Positions 42,480 through 54,421 of a stretch of DNA of 64,000 bases are shown here, in pieces. Below the pieces are notes generated by a model. The model was not told the origin of the DNA and did no database searches. It saw nothing but the letters and a program-made list of their open reading frames with translations. The stretch lies in the NCBI GenBank assembly GCA_018907035.1, contig JACCIC010000208.1, forward strand, positions 157,501-221,500, written 5' to 3'. Source of the stretch: Sycobia sp. Sy_11 (lineage: Eukaryota > Arthropoda > Insecta > Hymenoptera > Epichrysomallidae). The position numbers and the translations under genes were made by a program. The first letter of the stretch is position 1. Each line of letters begins with the position of its first letter.

Positions 42480-44700
42480 TTATTATTATAAATCTTCATT
42501 GATTCACTCATATTCCATATATTGTTTATATATCTAATAGTAACATTTTATTAATCATATATTTTTACCATATTAATTTTTATTGAGTTTCATATATCGG
42601 TATTTAAAAAAATGTATTCTGAATGATGTACTTGTGGCCCTTTCCCTTGTCGTCCAGCTCACTAGCTTTTAAAATTTAGTGGCAAACAGCTTTTGCATTT
42701 TCTCGAGCCATTCCCCATGCTAAAAAACAGTCTGAAAAGCATTGTGTCTTTCTCACACTAGCACTGATCAGCTAAACAGCACTAACTGACAGCCGCTATA
42801 TAAGTGCACCTTGAAGGTTTCTCAGTGTGTTATAAAAAGGAAAAATAATGCATATTTTTCGATTGTGAGACATGTATGTTGTTCAGGAGAACAACTAGCA
42901 TCAAGAAGGCACAAAGCAAAAAGGTTCTGACAATAATTTATAGTTGTCGATAGGAGGAACCTGTTAGTAAAAACAGACCCTCGACGAGCAATGTGTATAT
43001 TGCTTAACAAGCAAGCTTCTTGCATGAAATCTACCTCCCTTTGCTAATTGGAAGCTTGAGAAACAAGAGACCAATCGTCACGACAAGAAGAGTCTTTAAA
43101 TGGTATGTTTATTTGTTTTATATGTAACAAAGGTATTGTAACTGCCTGTTTGTAGATATATAGTGCCAGCTATCCCAGTGCAATGCAAAAAAAATACCCA
43201 GCATAAGCCCAGTGAATACACGCCCTTTTGACGTAATAGTTAGTATATTTATTGAAAAAAAATCAGTGAAAATGCAGTAACTGTAACATATAAAAAAGTT
43301 AATACCTGTCTGCTATACAAGGCAATACATGTATAACCTATATGTCAGGTATAGTGCATATAAGTGGGAAATGAAAAACATTAAAAGTGTGGAATGAAAA
43401 GGGAATTTTCTAGCCCAGCAAAGTGGAGAAGACTCGTATAAACCACAGCAATGGTGGTAATGAAATTGGGAATTATTTATAAATAATTACCAATTTTGGC
43501 AAAAATACTTTAAGAGTATTTTACGCCATACGAAGGTCTCAGTGCCTTATAGTGTGCTACCAGACAGAAATGATTCTAAATACTGCTCCTTTTACTGCAA
43601 AGTATTTAATAATACGTATTATAATAAAGGCAACGAGGAATTGAAAATCAATAGATAGTTGATAGATTATTAACAATTGCACAGCATGGGATCAGCGTAG
43701 CTGTCATGAACAGAACTTGTATGTGTTAAAATATATTTTATTATAAGGTAAGATTTTAAAATAAAGGTGATGATCGAAATTTGGTAAGAACATCAGGCAA
43801 TAATAACACCAATAAATTCATAATAAATAAGAATAATAAACAAATAAATAAGTGGATAAACAAATCTTTGACCATCACAAGTTGGATATTGAATTTCTTT
43901 TGTACAAAACTTAAACAACTACAATAAAAATAGACGGTAAGCTATTTATAAAATTTCTCTCTGCAAATAAGGCAATAGTTAAATGAATAAACAATATTGG
44001 AAAATATAGAACTCATATGATAAGTTTCCATATATATATATATATAGAAGTGAATGAAAATAAGATACGTTTATACAAGATTGAAAAATTCTAAAAGTAT
44101 GAGGCCACAGAAGAGATATATAGAAAATTTCAAATTAGGATAATAACTATTTAACAATAAAAACGATATAAATAAATTTGTTATTAATAAACAAAGTTTT
44201 TAGGCAATATATAAACAAGTCCTTCAAGTCCTTTCTTTCTGATAACAAGGAACACTACATATTGTTCAGCGTAGTAGCTAAGCTACAATTATTAAATAAA
44301 TAGATAAGAGATAATAAATAATAAATAATTTAATAATTAATAATAAATAATCAGCACCAAGATATAAAGGCAAGAAAATTATTGAAGCATGACCAAAATC
44401 AGATAACGTAAAAGCAATAAGGACTAAAGAAAATACAAACAATCTAAATAATTAATAATAATAAAGTTATAAATAAATAAATAAATAACATGCCACTTGG
44501 AAAAAGAAGTCGACAATAGAGTTCACATTTCAAATAATCAGTCAAAAGGCCAACGAGGATATAAAACTCATTTAATTAATAATAAAAATTAATAAATAAT
44601 AAATAATTTTTTGAACACAAGAAGCAAAACAATACAATATCAACACTAAAGATAACGTCGAGGCTCCCTGAGGTAGACTCGTTACGTTTGAGCTACGACG
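42480..44700. other. Gypsy leader/internal DNA without a gene
   Basis: AT-rich, no coding seen between the mariner and gag. A short (TA)n is near 44033 and AATAATTAATAA-type low complexity at 44290-44480. Confidence 0.5.
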
Positions 44701-44734
44701 ACTTTTTGGAAAGAGCGCTGCTGAGTGGAATGAG

Positions 44735-46330
44735 ATGAACGACGAGATTCATCCGGATATTTCGGAGATATCGGAGGTACTAAACTCCACGGATCTGAAC
44801 TCGGTTGACGAGATAAAAGCTGATAAAGCAGCAGCTGTTGATATAGAGACACGGAATACGGCCGCTCAACAGAGCCCCCAACCTCAAACATGCTCGACAA
44901 CACCACCATGGCGTTTTCCCACCAATACCCCATTTGGACGTTATAATATAGGCCCATGGCCATCACCACCGGCCCATAGTACAAACCTGCACAGCGCGCA
45001 AGCAATGCCTGCACCCATGGTAAACCCCTGGTATAACCTACCCGGACCATGGAACGATCCCCATAATGCTTGGATCAGACAGAATGCTACAAATATGCAG
45101 CACTGGCAGCAGCAGCCAACTACCATACCAGCAGAAGGTCCAGCAACATCACCACCACCCCCGCCAAATGAAATCCCAGATCCAGAGAGTTGGCAACAAA
45201 ACAGGTCATATGATAGCACGTATCTCAAGAAAACATGAACAGGACAACTGTTAAGACAATGGAATGTGAAATATTCCGGAAATCCGCAAAAGGATATGGA
45301 GGAATTTATAGAGAGGTTAGAAGAGACCTGTGAAAGTCTCCACATCCCGGCAGAAGACATATTGAAATTAATACCAGGTATCTTATACGCCCAGGTGCGT
45401 CTGTACGAACCTGGGCCAGACCAATCTACAAGGGGTGGCACACTTTAGAGCACCTAAAGACGGCGCTTCAACAGCAGTTCAGAGCTATTGATTATACGTT
45501 AAGGTTGGAAGAAGAACTTGGGGAAAGGACACAAGGTCCTAATGAATCGATCGGATCATACTTGATAGGTATGAGAGCACTACTAGGTAAAGTGTCACCA
45601 CCATTATCGTCTGAAACGCAATTAGATAGGGTTTATAGACATCTACACCCTACATTCCTCAATAAAATCGACCGGAAAGTCTTCAAAACCATAGATCAGT
45701 TACAAGTATTAAGACAGCAAATCGAGTTGAAAAGAGAGCTGACTCGTCGATACAAGGAGCCACCAGCCGCAGAGAACTGCCTGGTGAGCAGCGCAGTGTG
45801 CCCCTCGTCTGGAAGAACGACCAGACGATCAAAAGTAGCAGCTTTAGACGAGGATCAGCCAAAACGAGTCTCAATAACTGAACCACATACATCAATACTG
45901 ACGATCAGAAAATTAATTGACACGAGCCCCGTGCCAACACAGCGAAGTAGGGACGGCAGTCACCGCCCAACATCGAGACACCCACGGGATAAGGCAGAAG
46001 ACATGCGAAATCGAAATCCCTCATCCAGATATCGGTCAGAAACACCCCCTCGGCCTCGATCAATACCAGTAGACGAACCTCGGTACAGGCCTAGGAGCCC
46101 TTCCCTACGAAATGGGATCTATACCACCACCAGCCCCTCTCGCGATTACCGCTTAACTCGAGTGAACGATGAACAGAGACGTTATCCCCAGTCGCCTAGC
46201 AAAGAGCGCAACGAACGATATGCGAACCAGGACAGGATGCGTCGCGAGTCACCACGACCTCGCGATGAACGGGGATATTCAACACAAGATAATCGACCGT
46301 ACTGGACGTGCAATAGACCAGGCCATTAGG
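44735..46330 (+). pseudogene. Ty3/gypsy gag
   Basis: 44735-45238 encodes a proline-, glutamine- and asparagine-rich N-terminal region. After a shift, KYSGNPQKDMEEFIERLEE begins the capsid-like region and it continues in 45505-46329 (LEEELGERTQGPNESIGSYL, RHLHPTFLNKIDRKV). A long arginine-rich tail (about 45900-46290) resembles an RNA-binding segment. It ends in a knuckle YWTCNRPGH, then a TAG codon, then ADKCPER. The first cysteine is tyrosine and the TAG interrupts the finger; it may be a mutated codon or a gag-pol stop. Confidence 0.8.
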
Positions 46331-46379
46331 CGGATAAATGTCCCGAAAGGAAACGCATCGAAACAAACAGGGGTCCTAA

Positions 46380-46850
46380 AGCTTGCACAGATGCCCCCTC
46401 ATCGCATAGATGTGCAAGGCCATCGACCTATGAAACAGCGCCTTCGCTGCATACCGAATAAACTACTAAAGCAGGTCCACGCAGAAGTCGACAGACTTCT
46501 CGCCGAAGGAATCATCGAACCTTTCGAGAGTTCGTGGAGCAGCAAGGAAATAATTGCGTTTGCAGTCCTGCAGAAAGGGCTGTTTCAGTACACCCGAATT
46601 CCATATGGGCTGACTAAGGCCCTGCCAGTTTCCAGCAGGACATGGATGTCGTGTTCCGACCGCAATGGCAACTGATCGTCTTTCTTTACATGGGCGATAT
46701 TATTATCGCTCTGATACGATCGAGTAGCTTACCCAGCAACTAGAAGCGGTACTAGCCCATCTGAACCAGGTTGGGCTCCAAATTAACAAAGATAAGTCTG
46801 AGTTTTGCTGCCCGGAAGTACGTTACCTGGGTTATGTATGTATCAAAATT
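46380..46850 (+). pseudogene. Ty3/gypsy reverse transcriptase with internal deletion
   Basis: HRIDVQGHRPMKQRLRCIP and VHAEVDRLLAEGIIEPFESS run directly into KEIIAFAVLQKGLFQYTRIP, so about 60 residues carrying RT blocks with the first catalytic aspartate are lost. The catalytic box reads FLYMGDIIIA, with glycine for the first aspartate of YxDD. QVGLQINKDKSEFCCPEVRYLGY follows, then the sequence jumps to gag-like DNA near 46870. Confidence 0.8.
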
Positions 46851-46879
46851 CCATAGGAAGAAAGAGTGCAAGCGACGAA

Positions 46880-47820
46880 CGAAAGTCGGAAGACCAGAGC
46901 CCATCGTTTATGTAAGTACCCCGGAGGATGGCGACGTACGCCTGTACCACGGCGATCGATGCGCATTTATGCGCTCCGTCGAAACACAGAAGTCCGGCAG
47001 ACGAAGCAAGCGCAACGAATACCCGGAAAACGAAAACATGGATGGGCAAGGTAAAATAATAATCCCGACAGTATATAAAGAAAATCATGGTCCCTATGAA
47101 GAAGGTGCCTGCGCCGGTAAACAGTCCCCAGAACCCATTCCGCGCCCAGCAATATCGACCCCATACCACGATGACGATTGGAGATTGAAAAACAAGAAAA
47201 GTTTCAATCCTTTTACGACAACGTAAACTACGAGTCCCGTCACCAGCCTTCACGAGCCTGTTGCCCAGCAACCGGCGACATAGAATTCCGCGACTGGATC
47301 CCCAGGTATCCCATCGCTGATTTCACACCTCCAAGCGCCCAGATCCATCCTATACAGCAAGGCCCCTCACCAAACCGCAGGCCGGGATACCCGATGGTTG
47401 CTGGAATTGCGGTGACAGCGGGAACAGGTATTCCAGCTGCCCACAGCCACGAAGCAGCAAGTTCTGCTACCGCTGTGGCAGTAGGACGAAGGATGTACTC
47501 ACATGTACATTCTGTCCCGTGACACCGCCCGGTGCCGCCTCGTCTTGGAAGGGGAAGGGGGCAGGCGACGTGAAGGTGAAACGACGACGCGGTAGACGTC
47601 CATTACTGTGGCAGAGGAAGATAAAGCGCGTGAACAGACTAAGTCGAAACACACACCAGAGCAGCCGATAGTCGCGCCAGTCAAAGCGCAGGAGACTGTG
47701 AGGCAGACCCTGTAGGAAGTTGCAGGAGTGTTCGACCAGAACACACAGTCGGTCACGATCATCATGCCGGGTGCGTCGGTCTATATAACAAAGCAGATGG
47801 CCCCATAATACCGTTCAGCC
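46880..47820 (+). pseudogene. Gag-like protein with cysteine knuckles, copy 2
   Basis: EPIVYVSTPEDGDVRLYHGD, FMRSVETQKSGRRSKR and GKIIIPTVYKENHGPYEEGA (46771-47226), then in a shifted frame GYPDGCWNCGDSGNRYSSC and KFCYRCGSRTKDVLTCTFC, two CCHC-like fingers in which the histidine of the first is asparagine. It ends with VTIIMPGASVYITKQM. The same blocks without RT are at 15330-16110. It lies downstream of the RT, not a normal gag position, so it is probably a second element fused here. Confidence 0.6.
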
Positions 47821-48340
47821 CCATTCCAGTATATACCGCAGCGACCCCTTCATATTCCTTATACCGCGATACCAGCAGTACAATACATCATTCAGGAATC
47901 ACAATCGCGATGAAGTAGGTCATGATACGGGAAACCGCGACGACGAAAAATGAGCACACGCGAGCGTGGCAATACGACGATGGCGCAAGATTGGCGGACG
48001 AGTAGTAGCGCCAAAGAAAGAGAGCATACAATGGCCCCTTACAAGCAGAACGCAATTTGCCGGGTCCCGCAACGCTGCCCACGGACAGCTGAGACGCTAC
48101 ACTAAAAGATGTCAACCTCATTTTCGGCCAACCATATATCGCAGCGAGAACCAGCGCAGCGCGAGTTGCACAGAAGAGTACTAGCAAGAAGAAGACACAA
48201 TCACAGAGAACAAACAAAAGTCGAGCCCCACGCAAAAAGAAGAATATATTAGGTATAAGTTGAAAGATATCACCTGTGTAAAGGCATAGGCAAGTTTAGG
48301 TTAGCAGTTAGTTCGTATAACTAGAATAATAAGGCAAGCC
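47821..48340. other. Broken coding or untranslated gypsy DNA
   Basis: Short frames with arginine/alanine-rich content and many stops; nothing recognised. Confidence 0.35.
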
Positions 48341-48371
48341 GTACAAATGGCGATTTGGCGATTATTTTCTC

Positions 48372-48535
48372 TAGATGTTAGGAGTAGTTTATAGTATCTA
48401 GGTTAAGCACGTAGATGTAATTTTAATTATTTAGATGCTAGAAGTAGTTTATAGTATTTAGGTTAAGCACGTAGATGTAATTTTAATTCTTTAGATGTTA
48501 GGAGTAGTTGATAGTATCTAGGTTAAGCACGCAGA
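48372..48535. repeat. 60-base tandem repeat, nearly three copies
   Basis: TAGATGTTAGGAGTAG starts at 48372, 48432 and 48492, an exact period of 60, each with GGTTAAGCACGTAGATG or close. Confidence 0.9.
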
Positions 48536-48599
48536 AATACTAGCACTTAGCTGATATATATTTTACTTTCTATTTTTGTTTATTTATCTTTAACTGATT

Positions 48600-48790
48600 A
48601 AATATATAAATGGCGCGTATGATTTTCTTTTTGTCGCAAATAGAAGCCCGAACATTTATAAATGGCGCTTATGATTTTTTGTTCTAATTAGAATCCCCAA
48701 AATGAAAATATAAATCGCGCTTATGGTTTTCTTTGTACTTAGAATAAGAATCCCTTAGCATTATATAGAAGCATTACTGAGCGACAGCGA
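48600..48790. repeat. TATAAATGGCGC modules, source of the 5' LTR middle
   Basis: TATAAATGGCGCGTATGATT, TATAAATGGCGCTTATGATT and TATAAATCGCGCTTATGG recur at about 45-60 base intervals. The last part, through ATTATATAGAAGCATTAC, is almost identical to 40459-40572 inside the 5' LTR. Confidence 0.75.
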
Positions 48791-49011
48791 CCCTCCAAGA
48801 CCCCCGACAGCCATATACAAATTTAAATTTATTTGCTTTTTACTAGGCGAAATCAAAAAAAATTTTATTTTCTATTTCGAACGATTTCGATCCCCAGTAA
48901 CCCTTACCATACCCATGTTCCAATCCCCATCCCCACCAAGACCCCATCACGTTACCGCACGACCCGGCACAGCAACACTCCCACAAACGAATGCGCCTCA
49001 CACGTCGGTCT

Positions 49012-49022
49012 GGAATGGGGAG
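49012..49022 (+). other. Polypurine tract
   Basis: GGAATGGGGAG two bases before the TG of the 3' LTR. Confidence 0.7.
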
Positions 49023-49024
49023 TT

Positions 49025-49777
49025 TGTAACCGGTTAAATTGCCGATTCTCGGTGAAAACCGAGTGTTCGCGCGCGTTAGCGAAAATGCGCGAAGCGCAAG
49101 CCGCGAGAGTGCGCGACCGTCGCGAAGAAGGAGGAAACATGAAGAGAAGAACTTCTACCCCGCCCAGCTATGGAAGGACGAGGTCGAACCGAGAGAGCAC
49201 CATCGAAATTATCACCTCCATCTCGAGCCCGATTTCCCACCGGTGTCCACCAGCTTGTTGTACGATCGCCCCCGTACTGCTAGAAAAAGCTATGAAGGAA
49301 GGAAGGAAGGAAGGTTGAAAAGGAGAAGCACCTGGGAAAGAAGCTTTGAACGAGAGGAAGCGACAGCGGAGCTCCGTCCCGGCAAGTACCGTTTTATGTT
49401 CATTATAGTAAAAAGAGTGCGCGTCTCCGCGACTAAGCGCGCCATGTTTGTACGGCCGCTCCGCGTCCCCGCGCGTTAGACTGTACGCACCGCATCTTTT
49501 CCCCGTTCCACTCCCTGCCGTTTGATATTTCCCCGCGCCCGCGGATTTCGCTCTCGAGCTAATATGTCGTCGCCACGCGCTGTAATTATTCATAGCTGTT
49601 GTCGTTGTTATTGTTATTAAACAAAAACGATTAAATAAACGATTGTTAACTCTACAAGTTTGCATCGTGTCATTTTCCCGTTCCCGTATTCGCTCGTTCC
49701 AGGTCCAGCGCAACCGGCACGCCGCTCGCGAAGAGCACGTAAGTAATAGGTAACTTGCGCGTTAGTACGCGGTTACA

Positions 49778-49778
<1 letters not shown>
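49025..49778 (+). repeat. 3' LTR, long form
   Basis: TGTAACCGGTTAAATTGCCG to CGCGGTTACA. GC-rich middle (49073-49650) absent from the 5' LTR. A GTAAGT donor-like site lies about 40 bases before the end in both LTRs. Confidence 0.8.

Positions 49779-49784
<6 letters not shown>

Positions 49785-49855
<71 letters not shown>
49785..49855. repeat. (TG)n microsatellite
   Basis: About 33 TG units directly after the 3' LTR. Confidence 0.95.
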
Positions 49856-49859
<4 letters not shown>

Positions 49860-49861
<2 letters not shown>

Positions 49862-50354
49862 ATATAAAATTATACATAGATTTATATCTAATAAATATAC
49901 AAACTAAATATGTAGTTCATTTAACAGAGGAAAACAAGCCTTTTATGATAATTTTCAGTTAGACTTGAAGAACTATGAGAGGATAATCATTTAACTATGA
50001 ATGAGTATTATAAAGACTATTCAACTGAAAACTTTTATTTTTTATGAAAACTGTTTCGATAGGGGAAAAGGAGAGATTGGGAATATAAGCAGTGAGAATC
50101 AGAAAACCGTTTTTTTGACAGTATTTTAGTATCATAATATGCAATACACCCTTCTGCTAGCGCCTATTAAATATACTTACGATACTTAGTACATCGAGCC
50201 AGATTCTGAAGAAAATTTTATAAAGCTTTTCTTTCTTGATACTACAAGGGAATTTTAGAAGATAATTATATTTTGAAAATCAAAAAGCACAGAATATTTT
50301 TCGACCTCAAGTTATTTTATTTGTTAATATACATAAGATTAAAGAGCAAACTCA

Positions 50355-50413
<59 letters not shown>

Positions 50414-51617
50414 ATATAATATATATAATATAAGCAAAAATCTAGTTTAAAATCGACCAATAGAAAAATAATTTAATTAACGCATACTGTTGTACTATAT
50501 AAATGTGTATTAATTTATAAAAGTAATATAAAGCAATTAGTTTATATTCAAAAATAAATAGATAATTTGAAAACTGGCGATTCGTTAATGAAAATTTTCA
50601 CCACTAGAGGTCGTACTGACGATTTTACTTCTCAATACCAATCAACGAATACTATAGATGACGCCACTTAGGTCAAGAAAAGTTTTGAGCTCGGTATTTC
50701 ATATCATGATGACATAATAAATCTTAAAGCTTTCATTCTTTTTACATTTTTTTCCAGATTTGCTTTTTCAATTTCTGGCACTGAATTTTTCTGTAATTCT
50801 TTTGTATAAAAATTTATGTACAAATTTAAATGCATACGCTAGTTATATTTATATATTTCATGCTGTTTAATTATCTTGATTAATCTTTTTTAATTAAAAT
50901 AGAATTATTTACTAAAAACTCGTTCGTTTATACTTTAAAAAATTTTTTTAATTGCTTATTCTGAAGGGATGACTTTGAGTTCAAAACTTCAACATTTTGA
51001 GTGTTATTTTGTTTTTAATATTATTTTTATTTTCATATTCAGTCTTTTTTGGTTATACATATGATCTTTACTCAGCATCAATTACAAAATTGTGTGTGCA
51101 AGGTTATCTACAGGTATCAACATTCTATTCATTTTTAGATATTTTCTTACTCTTTTTCCTTCTTAATTAATTTTATTTGTATAGATTAATATTTATGTTA
51201 CTTGTATAGGTGTACATAACTTGATTTTTTCTATTATGACTTAAATATTTTATTGTTGATTTCTTAAAAACTTCATTTTGCATTACTTTTAAAGAATATT
51301 ATTTTAATAAAACTATAAATAATATTTTATTTATGGTTTTATTATTTTATTCATTTATTATTTTAAGTTATCTTTAATTGTTTTTTAGTTATAATTATAA
51401 ATCAAAAAGTAAAAATGTAACTAACTTTAGTCTGTATAAAATAAACAGCTAATGCTGTGAATAAAAGGCATTTGTAATTTGTTATTATTATATGGCAGTT
51501 TATAAGTATATAAATTGTACCAGTATATTTGTAAGCGACTGACATCTTGGCTATATCGATCCCCTTTCCAAACCCTGTTGGCCACATATATGTATCGATC
51601 TCTCTCTCTCTGTATAT

Positions 51618-51692
<75 letters not shown>

Positions 51693-53190
51693 ATTTGTTT
51701 GTGTTTGTCTATCTGTTCGTCGATTTCGTGTCAGTTTTATTCAGAACAATGCCTTAGGTTGCTTTTGCTTATAATATAGTAAGCATTTGATTGAACAAAG
51801 AAAACTAAATTCTAATCAGTTTTAATACAATAATACCAGTTCCTTTTCTTAACTTGAAAAAAAGAAAAAGAAATGCATTAATTCTGCTCTACTAAATTCT
51901 GTGTTAAAATGGTTTGTACAATTGTAATCTTAAACCATTATATAAATGCAGTCTAATGAAATGACTAGTTATGACACTTTCTTTTTTTGTTTTCTTTTTT
52001 TATATTTTTTTCCCTTATTTTTATGTAACATAAGTTTTATAATAAAAGAATTTTATAAATTAAAATTATCAATATTTTTTTATATATTTTATCAATTATT
52101 TTCCAATGTGTATATGATTATATTAATTTAAAATTAAATTTCAATTAAATATTTGATCAGTTATTCAAACTTATTTTTAATTTTTATTTATTAAAATAAA
52201 ATTTAGTTGTTCAATTATAAATAATTGTTTTTAATAAATCATGGAGGTCTGTTAAGTGCATTAGTATAATGTATCTCTTACCAATTAAAAAAAAATATAA
52301 GTTATAATGAAAATACACAGTTTGAAACTAAATTCTATCTAACTAAACTATTTTTGATATTATGTTTTTCACTGTCTTTATTTTTTTGTATTAATTATTT
52401 TATTTTTCAATTAATATATTTATCTTATCTAAATATTATTATTTAATTAAAAAATTGTACACAAAATTTATATTAAAGCATACAATGAAGATAAAACACA
52501 ATGAAAAATGTTTGTAGTATATTTTATATGAACAATAATTTAATGTAGTTGGAAAATTATAAAAAATTTTATCATAATTAGAACAAATATTGACTAAGTT
52601 GTTTTTAAGAAAGTACATAAATATTGCAGCTGTATAATTCACTAAAGATTATAGGGGAGAGAGAATTATTTCAAACATTTAAAATTTAATTAAATACTAA
52701 TGTGTCAATTTTAAAGTAATAAAGATTAAAGGTAAAAATTATAAATTAAGGTTTTTATTTTAATATATCAAAGATTTTTTTACCAAAATGTATTGAGTAA
52801 ATAATTTTATTTAATCAAAAAAAAAATTTTCTTCCTGACCCCTCAGGCATACTTAGCATAAGATTAATCCATGATAAAACAATGCGTAAAAGAAAAATTG
52901 GTATAACATTATTTATTAAAAAATTTATTTAAAAGAAGGAACCTATTAATTCATGTATATAAGTATTTAAGCAAATGAAATATTTTCTTAAATATAAAAT
53001 ACAATTTGAAATCTAGTAGATAAGAGATTAATTAATATTAAATTAAATTTATATTTATATTGTATATATTTATTTTATATATTTTTTTAATATAATATTT
53101 ATTGATTTTTTAAAAATATATAATAATAATAATCACTGCAAATTTATGTAATGAACTCCTGTATATTTATATTTATGTGTGTTTGTGTAT
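49860..53190. other. Very AT-rich DNA without a recognisable gene
   Basis: An (AT)n run at 50360-50408, a (GT)n run at about 51620-51688, otherwise no open frame with recognisable content. A slightly more GC-rich patch at 50575-50700 (CACTAGAGGTCG, GATGACGCCACTTAGG) stands out but matches nothing else here. Confidence 0.5.
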
Positions 53191-53197
53191 ATATATT

Positions 53198-53380
53198 AAG
53201 ACTAACAAATATTTTCAACCGTCTTATATTATAATGACAGTCAGATCCTCCTTTATAATCATATTTTTCTTCCAGTGTATCTATATTAATCTAGAGGGTA
53301 GATTAAATAAGCAAGGACAGTCTGATTGTTGTTGCAATAGGACTTTAAAGCAGATGAAAATATTTTTTTGTTAGTTAAAA
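53198..53380. mobile_element. Small foldback element
   Basis: AGACTAACAAATATTTTCA at the left is mirrored by TGAAAATATTTTTTTGTTAG at the right. Inside, TGACAGTCAGATCC and AAGGACAGTCTGATTGT match motifs in the foldback at 541-1010. Confidence 0.5.
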
Positions 53381-53399
53381 AACAGTCAACATAAGTATT

Positions 53400-54265
53400 T
53401 TTACTTTTGAATAATATCAGATTATGTTCATATATTTTTAGTTCAGATATTTTTACATGAGAACTTTAGTAATTACTTTATTTTAATAACTTTAGAGGTA
53501 TTTGAATGAGTTAGTTGTTATTGTGTTAGTTATTGTGCAAGAATAATTATAAAGATTTCTTTAAAATTTAATTGTAATATATTTTAATTGTTTTAATATC
53601 AATTGACCAATATTAACCATTATCTGTTTATATTAAACAAGAATCATTAATGTCACAAACAGATTCTAGAATTCAGAAACATAATCAGCTTCCAAACATG
53701 TCTGTCAATTTAGCTGTGCTCAGCTCTACCCTACTCAGAAATGCAGAGAATAAATTTTACTAACTTTTTATTTATAATATTGTCTTATTACATTTAAAAT
53801 TTAAGTTTAAAATTTAAAATTAAATGAAACCTATAATGTATTTAATATTTCTCTATAGAAAGTACTTTCAATAAAAGTTAAAAAATTTTTTTTAGTTTAA
53901 ACGTATTACAGATATTCTTAAAAATTTATAATTAAGTATGTTAATCAACTATAATTCAAACAGTAAAATTGTTTTCAACTTGAATTGACATTTGAAATAG
54001 CAAAATAAATAGCAGTTTTTATGGAATTATTTCTAAGAAAACAGAGTTAATGATCTGGAATTTTAGTCTCCCATATAACTATTTGTTTTACATTAAAATT
54101 AATTTGTTGGTTAAAAATTACAACATATATTAATATTATATTTAGTCAATGTAATGAAAATGTTGTTATATATTATTATATTAAATAATTAATCTTTTAT
54201 ATTATAATAGAATTAAATTTAGGAAAATAAAATTAACATTTTAAATTATTTTATTTTGATTTCAG
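53400..54265. other. AT-rich DNA, no gene
   Basis: Nothing supported. Confidence 0.5.
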
Positions 54266-54421
54266 ATTCAAATTAGCCATGTTCAATAAATGTCAATTTT
54301 TTGTGACATACTGGGTAAACAGGAAAGTAGCAAATAGTAGTTTCAATAGATAGAATGAAAAGACCTCAACTATCAGCATTACATTGTTTTAACAAGAATT
54401 ATCCTAGACCTCCTGCTGCTG
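54266..54421 (+). other. Candidate host exon with a start codon
   Basis: A T-rich tract ending GATTTCAG precedes it and CTGGTAAAT follows, so both splice signals are plausible. The ATG at 54355 opens a frame to the donor (MKRPQLSALHCFNKNYPRPP and two alanines). The 65 bases are richer in GC than the flanks for several kilobases. No homology recognised; could be chance. Confidence 0.25.

Larger units (their letters stand above)
40405..49778 (+). mobile_element. Ty3/gypsy retrotransposon with both LTRs, holding a mariner
   Basis: 5' LTR, primer site, gag, partial RT, a second gag-like segment, polypurine tract and 3' LTR in the right order. Both LTRs start TGTAACCGG and end CGCGGTTACA. ATAT flanks both ends, but in low-complexity DNA. 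The two LTRs differ greatly in length (269 and 754). Much of pol, including protease, RNase H and integrase, is gone. Confidence 0.75.

Noticed and set aside
46327..46329. Programmed TAG readthrough between gag and pol
   Set aside because: Possible in principle, but the knuckle already lacks its first cysteine and the downstream RT is in another frame with a deletion, so simple decay is more likely.
51515..51774. Cysteine-valine-rich open frames
   Set aside because: Translation of the (GT)n microsatellite.
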